Source: G963665545 sp963665545 (GTDB taxonomy: Bacteria; Pseudomonadota; Gammaproteobacteria; Xanthomonadales; SZUA-36). From it: a DNA stretch of 64,000 nt. The DNA lies in NCBI GenBank assembly GCA_963665545.2, contig CAXXKZ010000004.1, positions 1 to 64,000 on the forward strand, read 5' to 3'. Positions 54,003-62,646 of the stretch are shown one piece after another. The stretch's first letter is position 1. Every line of letters begins with the position of its first letter. Both the position numbers and the translations under genes were made by a program. Under the pieces are notes generated by a model that worked only from the letters and a program-made list of their open reading frames with translations, had not been told where the DNA came from and searched no databases.

Positions 54003-54907
54003 TCCGTCAAATCCGGTTCAAAGAATACCCAGGTGATCGAACTGAACTGCCGGCGCAAATCGGATTCGACTCGGTTGATGGCATCGATCATGCCAACTTC
54101 TGAACCTGTGGGAACCATCTTTGCTTTCACGGCCACCATCGCGTCCGGTCCAAATTGCATGGTGATGAGGTTGTAGAGCGTGTCAATTTCGGGGCGTGCA
54201 GAGAGGAATTCCCGCATGTCATCAAGTTTTTCCGGGTCAATGCTCTGTCCAATCAATAAGTCCTTGATCTCAATGGCGATGAATACAGCAATGACGATCA
54301 ACAGCACACCGATCGAAACCGTGCCGAAGGCGTCCCACAACGGATTCCCGGTGAGATGGGTCATGCTGATCACGATCAGGGCAATCATCAGGCCGAGCAG
54401 GGCGGCGACATCCTCGCCAAAAACAACTATCAGAGCGCTGCTGCGGCTTTCCCTGAACCAGCGCAAGAAATGCCGGCCCTCGCGCTCCTTGTTGACCTCA
54501 CGGACACAACCCCACAGTGAAATCCCTTCCGCCGCGATCGCGAAAGTCAGAACGCCAATTGCGACCCAGAAGTAGTTCAGTGGCTCGGGATTTCGGATTT
54601 TGTGCAGACCCTCGTAGATCGAAAACATACCGCCGACACTAAACAGAATTACCGCCACCAGGAACGACCAGAAATAGATACTCTTGCCGAAGCCCAATGG
54701 ATGGTCTTCTGTTGGTGGCTTACGGGTTTGACGCAGACCCAGAATCAACAGCAGTTGATTGGCGCTGTCCGCCAGCGAGTGGATGGCTTCGGCCAGCATG
54801 GCGCCCGAACCCGTCACTGCGGCCGCAGCGCCCTTGGCAACGGCGATCGCCAGGTTGGCAACCAGCGCAAACATAATCGATTTTAGTGAGTCGACCTGGC
54901 CGGACAT
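53999..54907 (-). CDS. Cation diffusion facilitator (CDF) transporter
   Basis: A 302-residue metal efflux protein with about six membrane segments. The metal site is HSLADSANQ in segment 2 (about residue 43) and FGEDVAALLG in segment 5 (about 163), i.e. an HxxxD / ExxxD-like pairing that differs from the DxxxD of FieF and resembles the ZnT9-like subgroup. The C-terminal cytoplasmic domain (about 215-302) is CDF-like. Substrate may be Zn, Co, Ni or Mn. It is the first gene of the CDF-rimO-methyltransferase operon. Confidence 0.92.
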   Translation of the reverse strand: MSGQVDSLKSIMFALVANLAIAVAKGAAAAVTGSGAMLAEAIHSLADSANQLLLILGLRQTRKPPTEDHPLGFGKSIYFWSFLVAVILFSVGGMFSIYEGLHKIRNPEPLNYFWVAIGVLTFAIAAEGISLWGCVREVNKEREGRHFLRWFRESRSSALIVVFGEDVAALLGLMIALIVISMTHLTGNPLWDAFGTVSIGVLLIVIAVFIAIEIKDLLIGQSIDPEKLDDMREFLSARPEIDTLYNLITMQFGPDAMVAVKAKMVPTGSEVGMIDAINRVESDLRRQFSSITWVFFEPDLTD

Positions 54908-54938
54908 ATTGCACCCGCGGTGTGAATTGACAACGAAA

Positions 54939-54958
54939 GGCCCGCGTTTGTGCGGGCC
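54939..54958 (-). terminator. Terminator hairpin after the PDZ gene
   Basis: GGCCCGC-GTTTGT-GCGGGCC stem; on the minus strand it is followed by TTTCGTTG. It would end the sigma/anti-sigma/PDZ transcript before the CDF gene. Confidence 0.6.
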
Positions 54959-55020
54959 GAAACGGTGATCAAGACCTAATTATGCGGCCTGCGCGACGCA
55001 GGCTCAATAAGCGGCGCTAA

Positions 55021-56523
55021 TTACTCACGGTAGTTGAAGTGGAGTCTGCCTAGCTGGCCGAGCCGGTTGGCCGGCATAACCAGGCTCAGCGTGCGATCAC
55101 GCTTGTTGCGTTTGATCTCAACCTCAAATTCTTCCTCGGGGGCAATATTGCGCAGCACCCGCAAGACATCTGTGGGTGAATTGACTTCGTATTCATTGAC
55201 CGCCAGCAATACATCGCCCGGCATCAGTTGAAAAGCATTGTCCTTCCTAGCACTCAATACCAGCACGCCCCGATTTGTCTTGAAGTATTCTCCCAGTTCT
55301 GGATTGATCGCAGCAAACTTCAGTCCGTGCGTTGCCGGCATGCCGAACCAGATGTTGGCGTCCCCCAAGGCTTGTGCGGCGATATCAGACAGGTTTCCGC
55401 TTGAGAAATCAAAATCTTGCAAGATCTCGAGATTTTCGCCGTCGGCGCCAACGAATGCATACCGGTATTGTTCAACTTCGCGGCTGATGCGCTCGACTTG
55501 TTCTGCCAGCGCTGCGTGATCGATCATGGGCACTTCGATGTGCTCGATATGGACATTGGGCGTGCCTGGGGCGCCAGGTGCCGGTGGCGCGGACAGGCGG
55601 ATAAAGGATTGCCAGCTACGCGGCTCACGGTTTTCGGCCTTGACCATAAATTCCCAGGCGGCGTCATCGCGCAGAATTTCCACCGCCAGTTCTTCTCCGG
55701 CCTTGACTTCGCTCATGACCTGGAAAATCGCGGCGCGGCCCGCCGCTTTTTCCCCACCGCCCAGGGATTCGCCGCGCAGTGACACCATAATGTCGCCTTC
55801 GCGGATGCCGGCCCTGTCAGCGGGGCCGTCTGGTGATACGCCGATGATTTTCACGCCTTGCTCCTTTTGCTCGCCAAGCACGACGCCGATCACCGCACGG
55901 TCGCCAAGGTTGATGACTTGTGCACGAATCTCCTTGCTTTGCTGTATAGCCAGGTCGCGATGGGCCCGCGCCACCTGTCTGCTGGCCTCGCGCATTTGCC
56001 GGTGCGATTCGCTCAATTGACGGCGTACTTCCTGCATTTCCTGCTCTATTTGGGCCATCGCTCGGGCCCCGTCCGCCTCTGCTTCGCGTCGGTCATCTTC
56101 TGAGAGATCTTTGTTTTGTACTGCCATGGCTGCATTTTCATGGGCGATTCTACGGGCCATTTCTGCCTGCAAGTGGGCCGCTTCAGCGGCGCGTACAGCC
56201 TCCAGGCGCTGAACCTCGAAATCAGCCATCATGGCCTGGTAATCCGCTTGCAGTTGATCCATCTCTTCGGTGGTTTTTGGTGCGGTTGCTGCAGGCGAAG
56301 TTGGGGCGGTGGGCGACACCGTTGGCGTTTGATCGCCGCCGGCCAGCAAAATCACCGGCGCCAGCATCAGCACCAGGGCGAGGCAGAGAATCGCCGCCCG
56401 GGTTGTTGACCTGACCTGGAATTGGCCAGAAATCAGGGCCAGCCCGGCCTGGCGTCGTAGCGCGCGCGCCAACAAAATCGAATAAGTATTTGAGTTCATG
56501 TGCTTGTCCTTGGCCTTGTCCAT
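55021..56523 (-). CDS. Membrane protein with coiled coil and two PDZ domains
   Basis: A 500-residue protein: N-terminal membrane segment (AAILCLALVLMLAPVILLAG, about residue 45), Pro/Thr linker, a long coiled coil (about 85-205, rich in Ala/Glu/Gln/Arg), PDZ 1 (about 210-300: VIGVVLGEQKEQGVKIIGVSPDGPADRAGIREGD) and PDZ 2 (about 395-485). No protease triad of the HtrA type is present. It is the third gene of an ECF sigma/anti-sigma operon; a scaffold or envelope-stress sensor role is an inference. The start may be 56523 or 56499. Confidence 0.82.
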   Translation of the reverse strand: MDKAKDKHMNSNTYSILLARALRRQAGLALISGQFQVRSTTRAAILCLALVLMLAPVILLAGGDQTPTVSPTAPTSPAATAPKTTEEMDQLQADYQAMMADFEVQRLEAVRAAEAAHLQAEMARRIAHENAAMAVQNKDLSEDDRREAEADGARAMAQIEQEMQEVRRQLSESHRQMREASRQVARAHRDLAIQQSKEIRAQVINLGDRAVIGVVLGEQKEQGVKIIGVSPDGPADRAGIREGDIMVSLRGESLGGGEKAAGRAAIFQVMSEVKAGEELAVEILRDDAAWEFMVKAENREPRSWQSFIRLSAPPAPGAPGTPNVHIEHIEVPMIDHAALAEQVERISREVEQYRYAFVGADGENLEILQDFDFSSGNLSDIAAQALGDANIWFGMPATHGLKFAAINPELGEYFKTNRGVLVLSARKDNAFQLMPGDVLLAVNEYEVNSPTDVLRVLRNIAPEEEFEVEIKRNKRDRTLSLVMPANRLGQLGRLHFNYRE

Positions 56524-56537
56524 GATTGGGGGTCTAC

Positions 56538-57119
56538 CTACAGTGACGCCAGTTGAGCCTGTTCGCGTCGCAATTGCCCCTGATACAACTGGGCGAGATC
56601 AACCAGCAGGTTGACGCGCTGTCCCCACAGTTCTTCGGAGTCCGGTGTCAGGCTGAGGGCGTCATCCACTTGCGCCACGAGGTCCTGCAGTTCCACTTGC
56701 AACATCATTGAGTCCAGGGGCAGGTCGCCCACCCCTGATCGCATCAGGCGCAAATTGCGCTCGAGTTTCTGCGACATGCCCATCAGTGAGTCCAGCATTG
56801 CCAATTGGGGTTCTGGAGATTTCTCCACCGCTGCCAGCGGACCCTGGGTATCCATGGCGGTGCTCCGGGCATCGAGCTTGGGTTCCTGCTCAAACTGGCC
56901 TTGCTGATAGAACACACCAACGGCCAATGTGACCACCGCTGCCGCAGCAAGAAAAGTACCGTACCTGCGCCTTGATGAACCTTGAGCGGCATCCTTCAAG
57001 GCAGCCTCGATGATCGGCCAGCCGTCTGAGGGTGGCTCAATCAGGGGCAGGCCACTTAAATTCAGCGGATCGCGTTGCGGGCTTCTTGGCTGGTTCATTG
57101 TCAATACCTTTGCGTTCAT
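56538..57119 (-). CDS. Probable anti-sigma-like single-TM protein
   Basis: A protein of about 193 residues with a cytoplasmic N-terminal stretch (about 55 residues), one membrane segment (YGTFLAAAAVVTLAVGVFY) and a periplasmic helical C-terminus (LQVELQDLVAQVDDALSLTPDSEELWGQRVNLLVDLAQLYQGQ in parts). There is no zinc-binding ZAS motif, so it is not a typical RseA/ChrR-type anti-sigma. Its position immediately after the ECF sigma gene supports that role. The start at 57119 or 57077-57095 is uncertain. Confidence 0.65.
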   Translation of the reverse strand: MNAKVLTMNQPRSPQRDPLNLSGLPLIEPPSDGWPIIEAALKDAAQGSSRRRYGTFLAAAAVVTLAVGVFYQQGQFEQEPKLDARSTAMDTQGPLAAVEKSPEPQLAMLDSLMGMSQKLERNLRLMRSGVGDLPLDSMMLQVELQDLVAQVDDALSLTPDSEELWGQRVNLLVDLAQLYQGQLRREQAQLASL

Positions 57120-57139
57120 TCCAATCTCAAATGTGGCCA

Positions 57140-57718
57140 CTAAAGCGCTGTGGCTTTGCGTGGGCTGTCCTCGACGTCGGTTGGTCCCTCAATCAATTCA
57201 CGTAATTTGACCCGTGCGCGCGACAGCCGGGTCTTGGAAAAACTCTCCGTTTTCTTGAACATCCCGCCAATCTCTGCATGGCTGTAGCCTTCTACGTCAT
57301 GCAGCCACACCACGGTACGGTCCTCATGACTCAAGCTTGCCAGCGCCGATTCCAGGTCCATGCTCAGGCCGATACGTTCTTCGTTGCCGTGCTCCCAGGC
57401 GTGATGTTCCTGCAATTCCACAGATTCCAGCTTGGGCAATTTTCTCAGCGCACTGATGGCGTGGTTGATCACCACCCTCCGCATCCAGCCCCAAAATGGT
57501 GCATCACCACGAAACTGGCCAATGCGCCGGAAGGCAGTAATGAACGCCTCCTGGGTAACTTCCTGCGCCAATTCCCGGCATTGGCAGATCCGGAAAGACA
57601 CCGAATATGCCGGCCCATTGAACATCCGGAAGATTTTTTCACAGGCAGCCATATCCCCGCGCTTGGCGCGCGCGAGGGTGAAGTCATCCAGTTCAATCTC
57701 AAACGCGGACTGTTTCAT
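57140..57718 (-). CDS. ECF (sigma-70 family) RNA polymerase sigma factor
   Basis: A 192-residue ECF sigma factor. Region 2 spans about residues 28-95 (FRMFNGPAYSVSFRICQCRELAQEVTQEAFITAFRRIGQF with promoter-melting residues WGWMRRVVINHAI) and region 4 spans about 118-172 (LEGYSHAEIGG-like helix-turn-helix: WLHDVEGYSHAEIGGMFKK, SKTRLSRARVKLRELI). It heads the operon sigma, anti-sigma-like, PDZ. ECF genes usually control their own promoter; no -35/-10 consensus was assigned. Divergent from greB. Confidence 0.92.
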   Translation of the reverse strand: MKQSAFEIELDDFTLARAKRGDMAACEKIFRMFNGPAYSVSFRICQCRELAQEVTQEAFITAFRRIGQFRGDAPFWGWMRRVVINHAISALRKLPKLESVELQEHHAWEHGNEERIGLSMDLESALASLSHEDRTVVWLHDVEGYSHAEIGGMFKKTESFSKTRLSRARVKLRELIEGPTDVEDSPRKATAL

Positions 57719-57836
57719 TGCTCATACTGACGCCAGTGGGGATTAAAACGTCGCACAGTGCCTTACTTTTTATTTTGCATGACCTGTAGGCCTATTTTGG
57801 GAATAATGGTTCAGTTTAAACATCCGGAGTCGTTGC

Positions 57837-58340
57837 GTGGGACGCTGGCGGCCGCCACCAGAAAAAAGTAGCCCTTACATCACGCCTCAGGGTGCTGAGT
57901 CACTCAGGCACGAATTGGCCGATCTGTGGTCGCTGCGCCGTCGCGACGTCGTGCCCGCTTTGACGGCCGCCGCTGCAGAAGGCGACCGGTCTGAAAACGC
58001 GGAGTATATCTACCGCAAAAAGCAATTAGGAGAGATCGACAGGCGCATCCGCTACCTCTCCAAACGCCTCGATGAGATCAAAGTCATAGACCAGCCGCCC
58101 GCTCGCCTGGACAAGGTGTTTTTTGGCGCCCTGGTCACGCTCGAGTCGACAGACAAAGTGCGGCAGACCTACCGCATCGCCGGCGCCGATGAGATCGACC
58201 CTGAAAAAGGCTACATCTCGATTGACTCGCCACTGGCGCGTGCGCTGCTGGGCAGTGAAGTGGGTGGCGAGTTTGCCATTGAGATTGAACAGAGGGTCAC
58301 GCGCTATACCGTGCTGGATATTCAATATCCCGAGCTTTGA
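57837..58340 (+). CDS. greB: Transcription elongation factor GreB
   Basis: A 167-residue cleavage factor that rescues backtracked RNA polymerase. The N-terminal coiled coil has YITPQGAESLRHELADLWSLRR and the tip acidic pair in EGDRSENAEYIYRKKQLGEIDRR, the 'RSENAEYIYRKK' form being typical of GreB rather than GreA. The C-terminal FKBP-like domain carries GADEIDPEKGYISIDSPLARALLG. The start is GTG at 57837, preceded by CGGAG. It is divergent from the ECF sigma gene. Confidence 0.95.
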   Translation: MGRWRPPPEKSSPYITPQGAESLRHELADLWSLRRRDVVPALTAAAAEGDRSENAEYIYRKKQLGEIDRRIRYLSKRLDEIKVIDQPPARLDKVFFGALVTLESTDKVRQTYRIAGADEIDPEKGYISIDSPLARALLGSEVGGEFAIEIEQRVTRYTVLDIQYPEL

Positions 58341-58435
58341 ATGACCCAAGCCTTGTTCTGGTTTGGGGCGGCTCGCGCCGGAATCCTAAAATTTGATTGT
58401 CGGGGGGCCAGCGGTACTCGAAATCGCTGCCTGGA

Positions 58436-58466
58436 CTCTTTATTTTTTGGTTTGCTGCCCCCATTT
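58436..58466 (+). promoter_or_regulatory. Possible heat-shock (sigma-32) promoter
   Basis: CCCCATTT at 58459-58466 fits the sigma-32 -10 element (CCCCATnT). The -35 partner is weak (CTCTTTA at 58436, 16-base spacer). It lies about 100 bases before the hsp20 gene. Confidence 0.35.
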
Positions 58467-58563
58467 ATTGGTTGTGGTCGCCGGAAACGGGGCCGCAGGT
58501 GCTTTCGGCCTGATGGCGGAAGCGAAAAACTTAACCGAATTGCTTCCTAAGGAGGATGCGGTA

Positions 58564-59025
58564 ATGACTACATTTGATTTTTCACCACTATTTAGAACTT
58601 CCGTCGGCTATGACCGGCTCGCGGCGCTGCTCAAAGCGGCCAACCGGGTCGAGCAAAATGGCGGCTATCCCCCGTACAATATTGAAACGACGGGAGACAA
58701 CACCTACCGAATCACGATGGCTGTCGCCGGTTTTTCAGAATCGGAACTGAGCCTGACCTCTGAGCCCAACACGCTCTTGGTCAAAGGTGACAAGTCCAAC
58801 AGCGAAAACGGTGCCAATTATCTCTACAAGGGCATCGGCACCCGTTCATTCGAGCGCCGATTCAGCCTGGCCGACCACGTCAAGGTCAGTGCCGCGCGCC
58901 TGGATAACGGGCTATTGCACATCGAACTGGAGCGCGAAATACCGGAGGCCATGAAGCCCAAGAGTATTCCCATCAGCAACGGTGCCGAGCTGCTTGAATC
59001 CAAGGATGAGAGCAAAGCGGCCTGA
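58564..59025 (+). CDS. Small heat-shock protein Hsp20, IbpA-like
   Basis: A 153-residue alpha-crystallin-type chaperone that holds unfolded proteins. AAGGAGG precedes the ATG at 58564, so the longer upstream frame is not used. N-terminus MTTFDFSPLFRTSVGYDRLAALL is typical of IbpA/IbpB. The alpha-crystallin domain covers about residues 35-128 (PPYNIETTGDNTYRITMAVAGF, RSFERRFSLADHV), and the C-terminal PKSIPI contains the IxI-type anchor. A strong terminator follows. Confidence 0.93.
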   Translation: MTTFDFSPLFRTSVGYDRLAALLKAANRVEQNGGYPPYNIETTGDNTYRITMAVAGFSESELSLTSEPNTLLVKGDKSNSENGANYLYKGIGTRSFERRFSLADHVKVSAARLDNGLLHIELEREIPEAMKPKSIPISNGAELLESKDESKAA

Positions 59026-59050
59026 AGTCTGACCATTTGACACGCGTATG

Positions 59051-59079
59051 AGCCGCCCTCTTCGGAGGGCGGCTTTTTT
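59051..59079 (+). terminator. Rho-independent terminator after hsp20
   Basis: Perfect stem AGCCGCCCTC / GAGGGCGGCT with TTCG tetraloop and a T run. Confidence 0.93.
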
Positions 59080-59088
59080 ATTGCGCTT

Positions 59089-59685
59089 GTGAATTCCAGC
59101 AACGTTGTTCACACCTAAGGCTCGGTGCCACGTTACCGCAAAGCGCCATGAGTGGGTTGCGGTTCGCTCCTGGCGGATGGCCCGTTGGGCTTCCCTCACT
59201 CCTCCGCGCTTGGTGGGTCGGCTCCAACGGAACATCCTGTTCCGCGTCGCCTCGTCGAGCCATTCATGGCTCGACGACCCAGTCGCTTGTCGTCCCTCGG
59301 CATCCACCTTGATGGAGCGCACCACAACCCCCTCATGACACTTTGCTGTCACGGTGCGGCTCCTACCGCCCTGGGGTAGCCAGTGGTATGACACACGCGC
59401 CAAATCGACGACATTTGTGACCCCTATGTGCAATAAGTTGGCTCAAGCCGGAAAGAGTGACAGTGCTGCTTCCAGGACCCTTTGAAACAGGATGTTTCAA
59501 GAGGAGCCCACAGGGATGTGCAGGCGCCGCAGGCGCCGTGTGGCGCGTCCTGGAAACAGCACTGTTACTCTCAGCCGGCTCCCTGATAAAGATGACAAAC
59601 GCAGACACCCCAGCCGATTCGAACGATGAGTAGAGACTCAACCAGAATTTGGAGCACTTTTGTGAACAACGTTGCTGGAATTCAC
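59089..59685 (+). repeat. Composite palindromic repeat, copy 3, with 25-bp outer inverted repeats
   Basis: A 597-base non-coding unit bounded by a perfect 25-base inverted repeat (59089-59113 with 59661-59685; GTGAATTCCAGCAACG at the left). It contains module B (core 59205-59290, including GGAACATCCTGTTCC, CTCGTCGAG and CAGTCGCTTGT at 59280) and a variant module A (about 59454-59571). In A the conserved centre GGACCCTTTGAAACA/TGTTTCAAGAGGAGC is kept, but the arms read AGAGTGACAGTGCTG and the matching complement, different from those of copies 1 and 2. No open frame inside is convincing. Confidence 0.85.
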
Positions 59686-59701
59686 AGCGAGTGCACTGCC
59701 G

Positions 59702-60727
59702 TCAAGTTTCGGGGAGCGTCGCCGGTTGTTGTTGGGTAATGCAGTGCACACCACCACCGCCGATGGCGATATCATTGATTTCGACCAAGACGACCTGACG
59801 ATCAGGGTATATACCTTTCCAGGTTTCGACGGCCTCGGCGTCGCGATCATATCCGTAGCCAGGAACGATGACCGCACCGTTGGCCAGATAAGCGTTGATA
59901 TAGGAGCTACAGCCGCCGTTCCAGACGTCCGGGTGATAGTGGCCCTCATTGATGAAGGCCAATTCGATGGTTCTGCCTCGGGCGTCGGTCTGATTCCGCA
60001 TCGCGGCCAGATTCACCGGTCCGACCGAGTAGTGCGGATCGCTTGTGTCATCGTTGATTTCCATCAACAGGCGGCCAGGTTCAACGAAGCTGGCGATGCC
60101 ATCGACATGGCCGTCGGTTTCCTTCTCTTCAGGGTCCCCGGGCAGCCAGATTATTTTCTCGGCGCCGAGCGTGCGGCATAATTCGCGTTCAACTTCCTGT
60201 TTGCTCCAGCCCGGGTTGCGATTAGGGTTCAACAAGCATGATTCCGTGGTGACTACCGTCCCTTCGCCGTCCACCGTGACGCCGCCGCCTTCGGCAACGA
60301 GGGCGGAGCTGAATTCCTGCAAATTGAGTCTGCGCAGGATTTCTGAGCCAACCAGGGCATCATCATGATAGGCAGCATACTTGCCGCCCCAGGCGTTGAA
60401 GGTCCAGGTCGAACCGGCGATCTGCCCACTGTCATTAATCAGGAAATTGGGACCGTTATTGCGAGTCCAGGAGTCGTCAATCGGCATCTCAACGATTTCT
60501 ACCCCGGCCATGAGGAGTGATTCTGGTATTTTGCCCGCACCGGGCCTGACCAGCATTTTGACCGGTTCAAAGCGGGCGATGGCGTTGGCAACCCGGGCGT
60601 AGGCCGCACGAGTGGCTGCTGGGTTATCCCACAGCCCTTCTCGGCTGGGCCAGGCCATCCAGCAACAACTGTGCGGCTGCCACTCTGCCGGCATATAGAA
60701 CCCGCAGTCGCGGGGATCTTTGCTCAT
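59702..60727 (-). CDS. aguA: Agmatine deiminase (peptidylarginine deiminase family)
   Basis: A 341-residue enzyme that hydrolyses agmatine to N-carbamoylputrescine and ammonia. Family motifs: PAEWQPHSCCWMAWPSRE (start), DDSWTRNNGPNFL (about residue 87), LVAEGGGVTVDGEGT, TDGHVDGIASF and the C-terminal catalytic Cys in GGGGVHCITQQQP (about 331). It lies 36 bases after a PLP decarboxylase in the same direction. No N-carbamoylputrescine amidohydrolase (aguB) is visible here, so the pathway is incomplete in this window. Confidence 0.94.
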   Translation of the reverse strand: MSKDPRDCGFYMPAEWQPHSCCWMAWPSREGLWDNPAATRAAYARVANAIARFEPVKMLVRPGAGKIPESLLMAGVEIVEMPIDDSWTRNNGPNFLINDSGQIAGSTWTFNAWGGKYAAYHDDALVGSEILRRLNLQEFSSALVAEGGGVTVDGEGTVVTTESCLLNPNRNPGWSKQEVERELCRTLGAEKIIWLPGDPEEKETDGHVDGIASFVEPGRLLMEINDDTSDPHYSVGPVNLAAMRNQTDARGRTIELAFINEGHYHPDVWNGGCSSYINAYLANGAVIVPGYGYDRDAEAVETWKGIYPDRQVVLVEINDIAIGGGGVHCITQQQPATLPET

Positions 60728-60763
60728 TGGGGGTGCACAATTTGCCCGGCTACCAAGAACTGG

Positions 60764-62203
60764 TCAATTCTGGCCAGGATCCGGCAGACCCGACTCGGCG
60801 CTCGCGCGCAGCAGCGCCCACAGAGACGCCAAGTGTTCGCGCGTCATCAGCTCCGTGCCGATTGAAACCCGCACCATCCATTGCCCCTCGTGCACGGAGG
60901 GGCTGACAAACGCCCGGCCGGACTGGTTGATGGCGTCGGCCCAGTCCAGCGTGTGTTGGTCCAGCGCCTCGCCCTGCAGGCCATCGGGTTCATGCCTCAG
61001 GCACACTGTTTGCAAGGTCACCGGCGCAACGACTTGCCAGTCTGGCACCTGGCGCACCTGGTCTTCCAGCCAGCGGGCGTTGTCCAGGTCACGCCGAATA
61101 CGCTGACGAATCGCTTCGGGCCCGTCCAGACGCAGGTGAAACCAAAGTTTGAGTGCCCTGAAGCGGCGGCCCAGGGGGATGCCCCAATCCCGGTATTGGG
61201 TCACTTCGCCATCCACAGTGGAGCGCAGATAACTGGGATTGGTCGACATCACCCGGATCAGGGTTTGCGGATCACGCACAAAAAACAGCGAGGTATCCAA
61301 CAAGGTGCCCATCCATTTGTGGGGGTTCCAGGACAGGGAGTCGGCTCCTTCCACGCCCGTCCAGAGATGACGGCACTCGGGCAACATCATGGCAGTACCG
61401 GACATGGCTGCGTCGACGTGCACCCAGGCGCCGAAATCAGCCGCAACCGCAACAATGGAATCAACCGGGTCAAAACTCACCACACCGGTCGAACCGCTGC
61501 AGGCGACCACCACCGCGGGTTTCCGATTGCTGCTTTGATCCGCTGCCATGGCGGTGCGCAAGGCGCGTGGGTCCATCGCATAGGTATCCGGGTCATGCGC
61601 AACCACGTGCACATTATCCTTGCCAAATCCGGCCAGCGAGGCGGCCTTGGTGACCGATGAATGCGCCTGGGCCGTGGCGTACACAACCAGCGCGTCCGGC
61701 TCGCTTTGCAGGCCGCCCCGTGCTTCTGAATAGTCACTGGCACGTTCGCGGGCTACGATCAGGGCGGTCAGACAGGCGGTGGAGGCTGTGTCGTGTATCG
61801 TGCCCTCCCATTGCTCAGACAGGCCCACCAGTTGCCGCATCCAATCGCACACCACTTCCTCGACTTCGGTCAGGGCGGGGCAACTTTCCCAGGAAATGCC
61901 CAAGGTACCCAATCCGGCGCTGGTGATGTCGCCCAGCACGGCGGCGAGCGAGGCGTTGGAGGGAAACCAGCCAAAAAACATCGGGTGCTGTACCTGGGTA
62001 ATGCCGGGAACGACGATGTTGTCGAGGTCGGCAATGACTGCGTCAAGCGATTCGGGCTGTTCCGGCGGCCTGCTGGGCAGGGCATTGGCGACCTGGCCGG
62101 GCCGGACCTGGGCACGCACGGCTTGCTGCTCGATATTCAGTCGATATTCAGTGATCCAATCGATCAATTGGTGTCCTGCCTGGCGGAATTCTTCGGGGGT
62201 CAT
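60764..62203 (-). CDS. Group II PLP-dependent amino-acid decarboxylase
   Basis: A 479-residue decarboxylase of the aromatic-L-amino-acid type (PF00282). HPMFFGWFPSNAS and GISWESCPALTEVEEVV are typical of the N-terminal part, AHSSVTKAASLAGFG the PLP-stacking His, HVDAAMSGTAMM the Asp, and SLSWNPHKWMGT the PLP lysine (about residue 308). AAGGAAAG precedes the ATG. Family members act on tyrosine, tryptophan, DOPA or phenylacetaldehyde-forming substrates. Arginine is not an expected substrate, so direct supply of agmatine to the following gene is unproven. Confidence 0.93.
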   Translation of the reverse strand: MTPEEFRQAGHQLIDWITEYRLNIEQQAVRAQVRPGQVANALPSRPPEQPESLDAVIADLDNIVVPGITQVQHPMFFGWFPSNASLAAVLGDITSAGLGTLGISWESCPALTEVEEVVCDWMRQLVGLSEQWEGTIHDTASTACLTALIVARERASDYSEARGGLQSEPDALVVYATAQAHSSVTKAASLAGFGKDNVHVVAHDPDTYAMDPRALRTAMAADQSSNRKPAVVVACSGSTGVVSFDPVDSIVAVAADFGAWVHVDAAMSGTAMMLPECRHLWTGVEGADSLSWNPHKWMGTLLDTSLFFVRDPQTLIRVMSTNPSYLRSTVDGEVTQYRDWGIPLGRRFRALKLWFHLRLDGPEAIRQRIRRDLDNARWLEDQVRQVPDWQVVAPVTLQTVCLRHEPDGLQGEALDQHTLDWADAINQSGRAFVSPSVHEGQWMVRVSIGTELMTREHLASLWALLRASAESGLPDPGQN

Positions 62204-62646
62204 GGCTTTCCTTTCAATTTGAGTTTGTAATCCTGCTGCAATAGCCGTCCAGGAGAGAGAAGAATACCCGTTTGGGTTCCCGGCAACAGCAAGTTATTGC
62301 GCCCGGTTTGTGTGAAATACGTAAAGCCGCTTTAGTCCGGTTTAACGTTCTGTTAACATGCGCCGCGTAAGTCACCATTTGGAAGAGATTTGATGAACAT
62401 TACAGCCCAAAAAATGCTGCCAGGCGATCGGGTAAATGCCCACGCCAGCAATGCAGCCGCTGCTGTAGTCGGAGTCATTCAGCTTCCACGTTTTTCAGGC
62501 CCCAGCGACGATATTGGCGGCCAGTCAGCAGCGATCCCAGCGTAGCCGAAACTTTTTTCTGATTTTCCTGTTCCGGCCACGCGATCCCGGAATCAAGCGC
62601 CGTTTCCCATCAAGATGGGCAAGCGGCAGGACACTCAGAGAAAAAC
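62204..62646. other. Intergenic region upstream of the MATE gene
   Basis: A 443-base gap. TTTAACGTTCTGTTAAC (62341-62357) is an imperfect direct/inverted arrangement that might be a regulator site. One small frame (62393-62545) is listed separately. Otherwise nothing recognisable. Confidence 0.4.
62393..62545 (+). CDS. Possible 50-residue small protein
   Basis: ATG at 62393 is preceded by GGAAGAG at good spacing and opens a 50-codon frame (MNITAQKMLPGDRVNAHASN...) ending in TAG at 62543-62545. It is Ala-rich without a membrane segment. It resembles nothing I know; it may be a small protein or a leader upstream of the MATE gene. Confidence 0.3.
   Translation: MNITAQKMLPGDRVNAHASNAAAAVVGVIQLPRFSGPSDDIGGQSAAIPA

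Noticed and set aside
60881..61660. Long open frame of 259 codons on the plus strand
   Set aside because: It is antisense to the PLP decarboxylase, with composition typical of a shadow frame.
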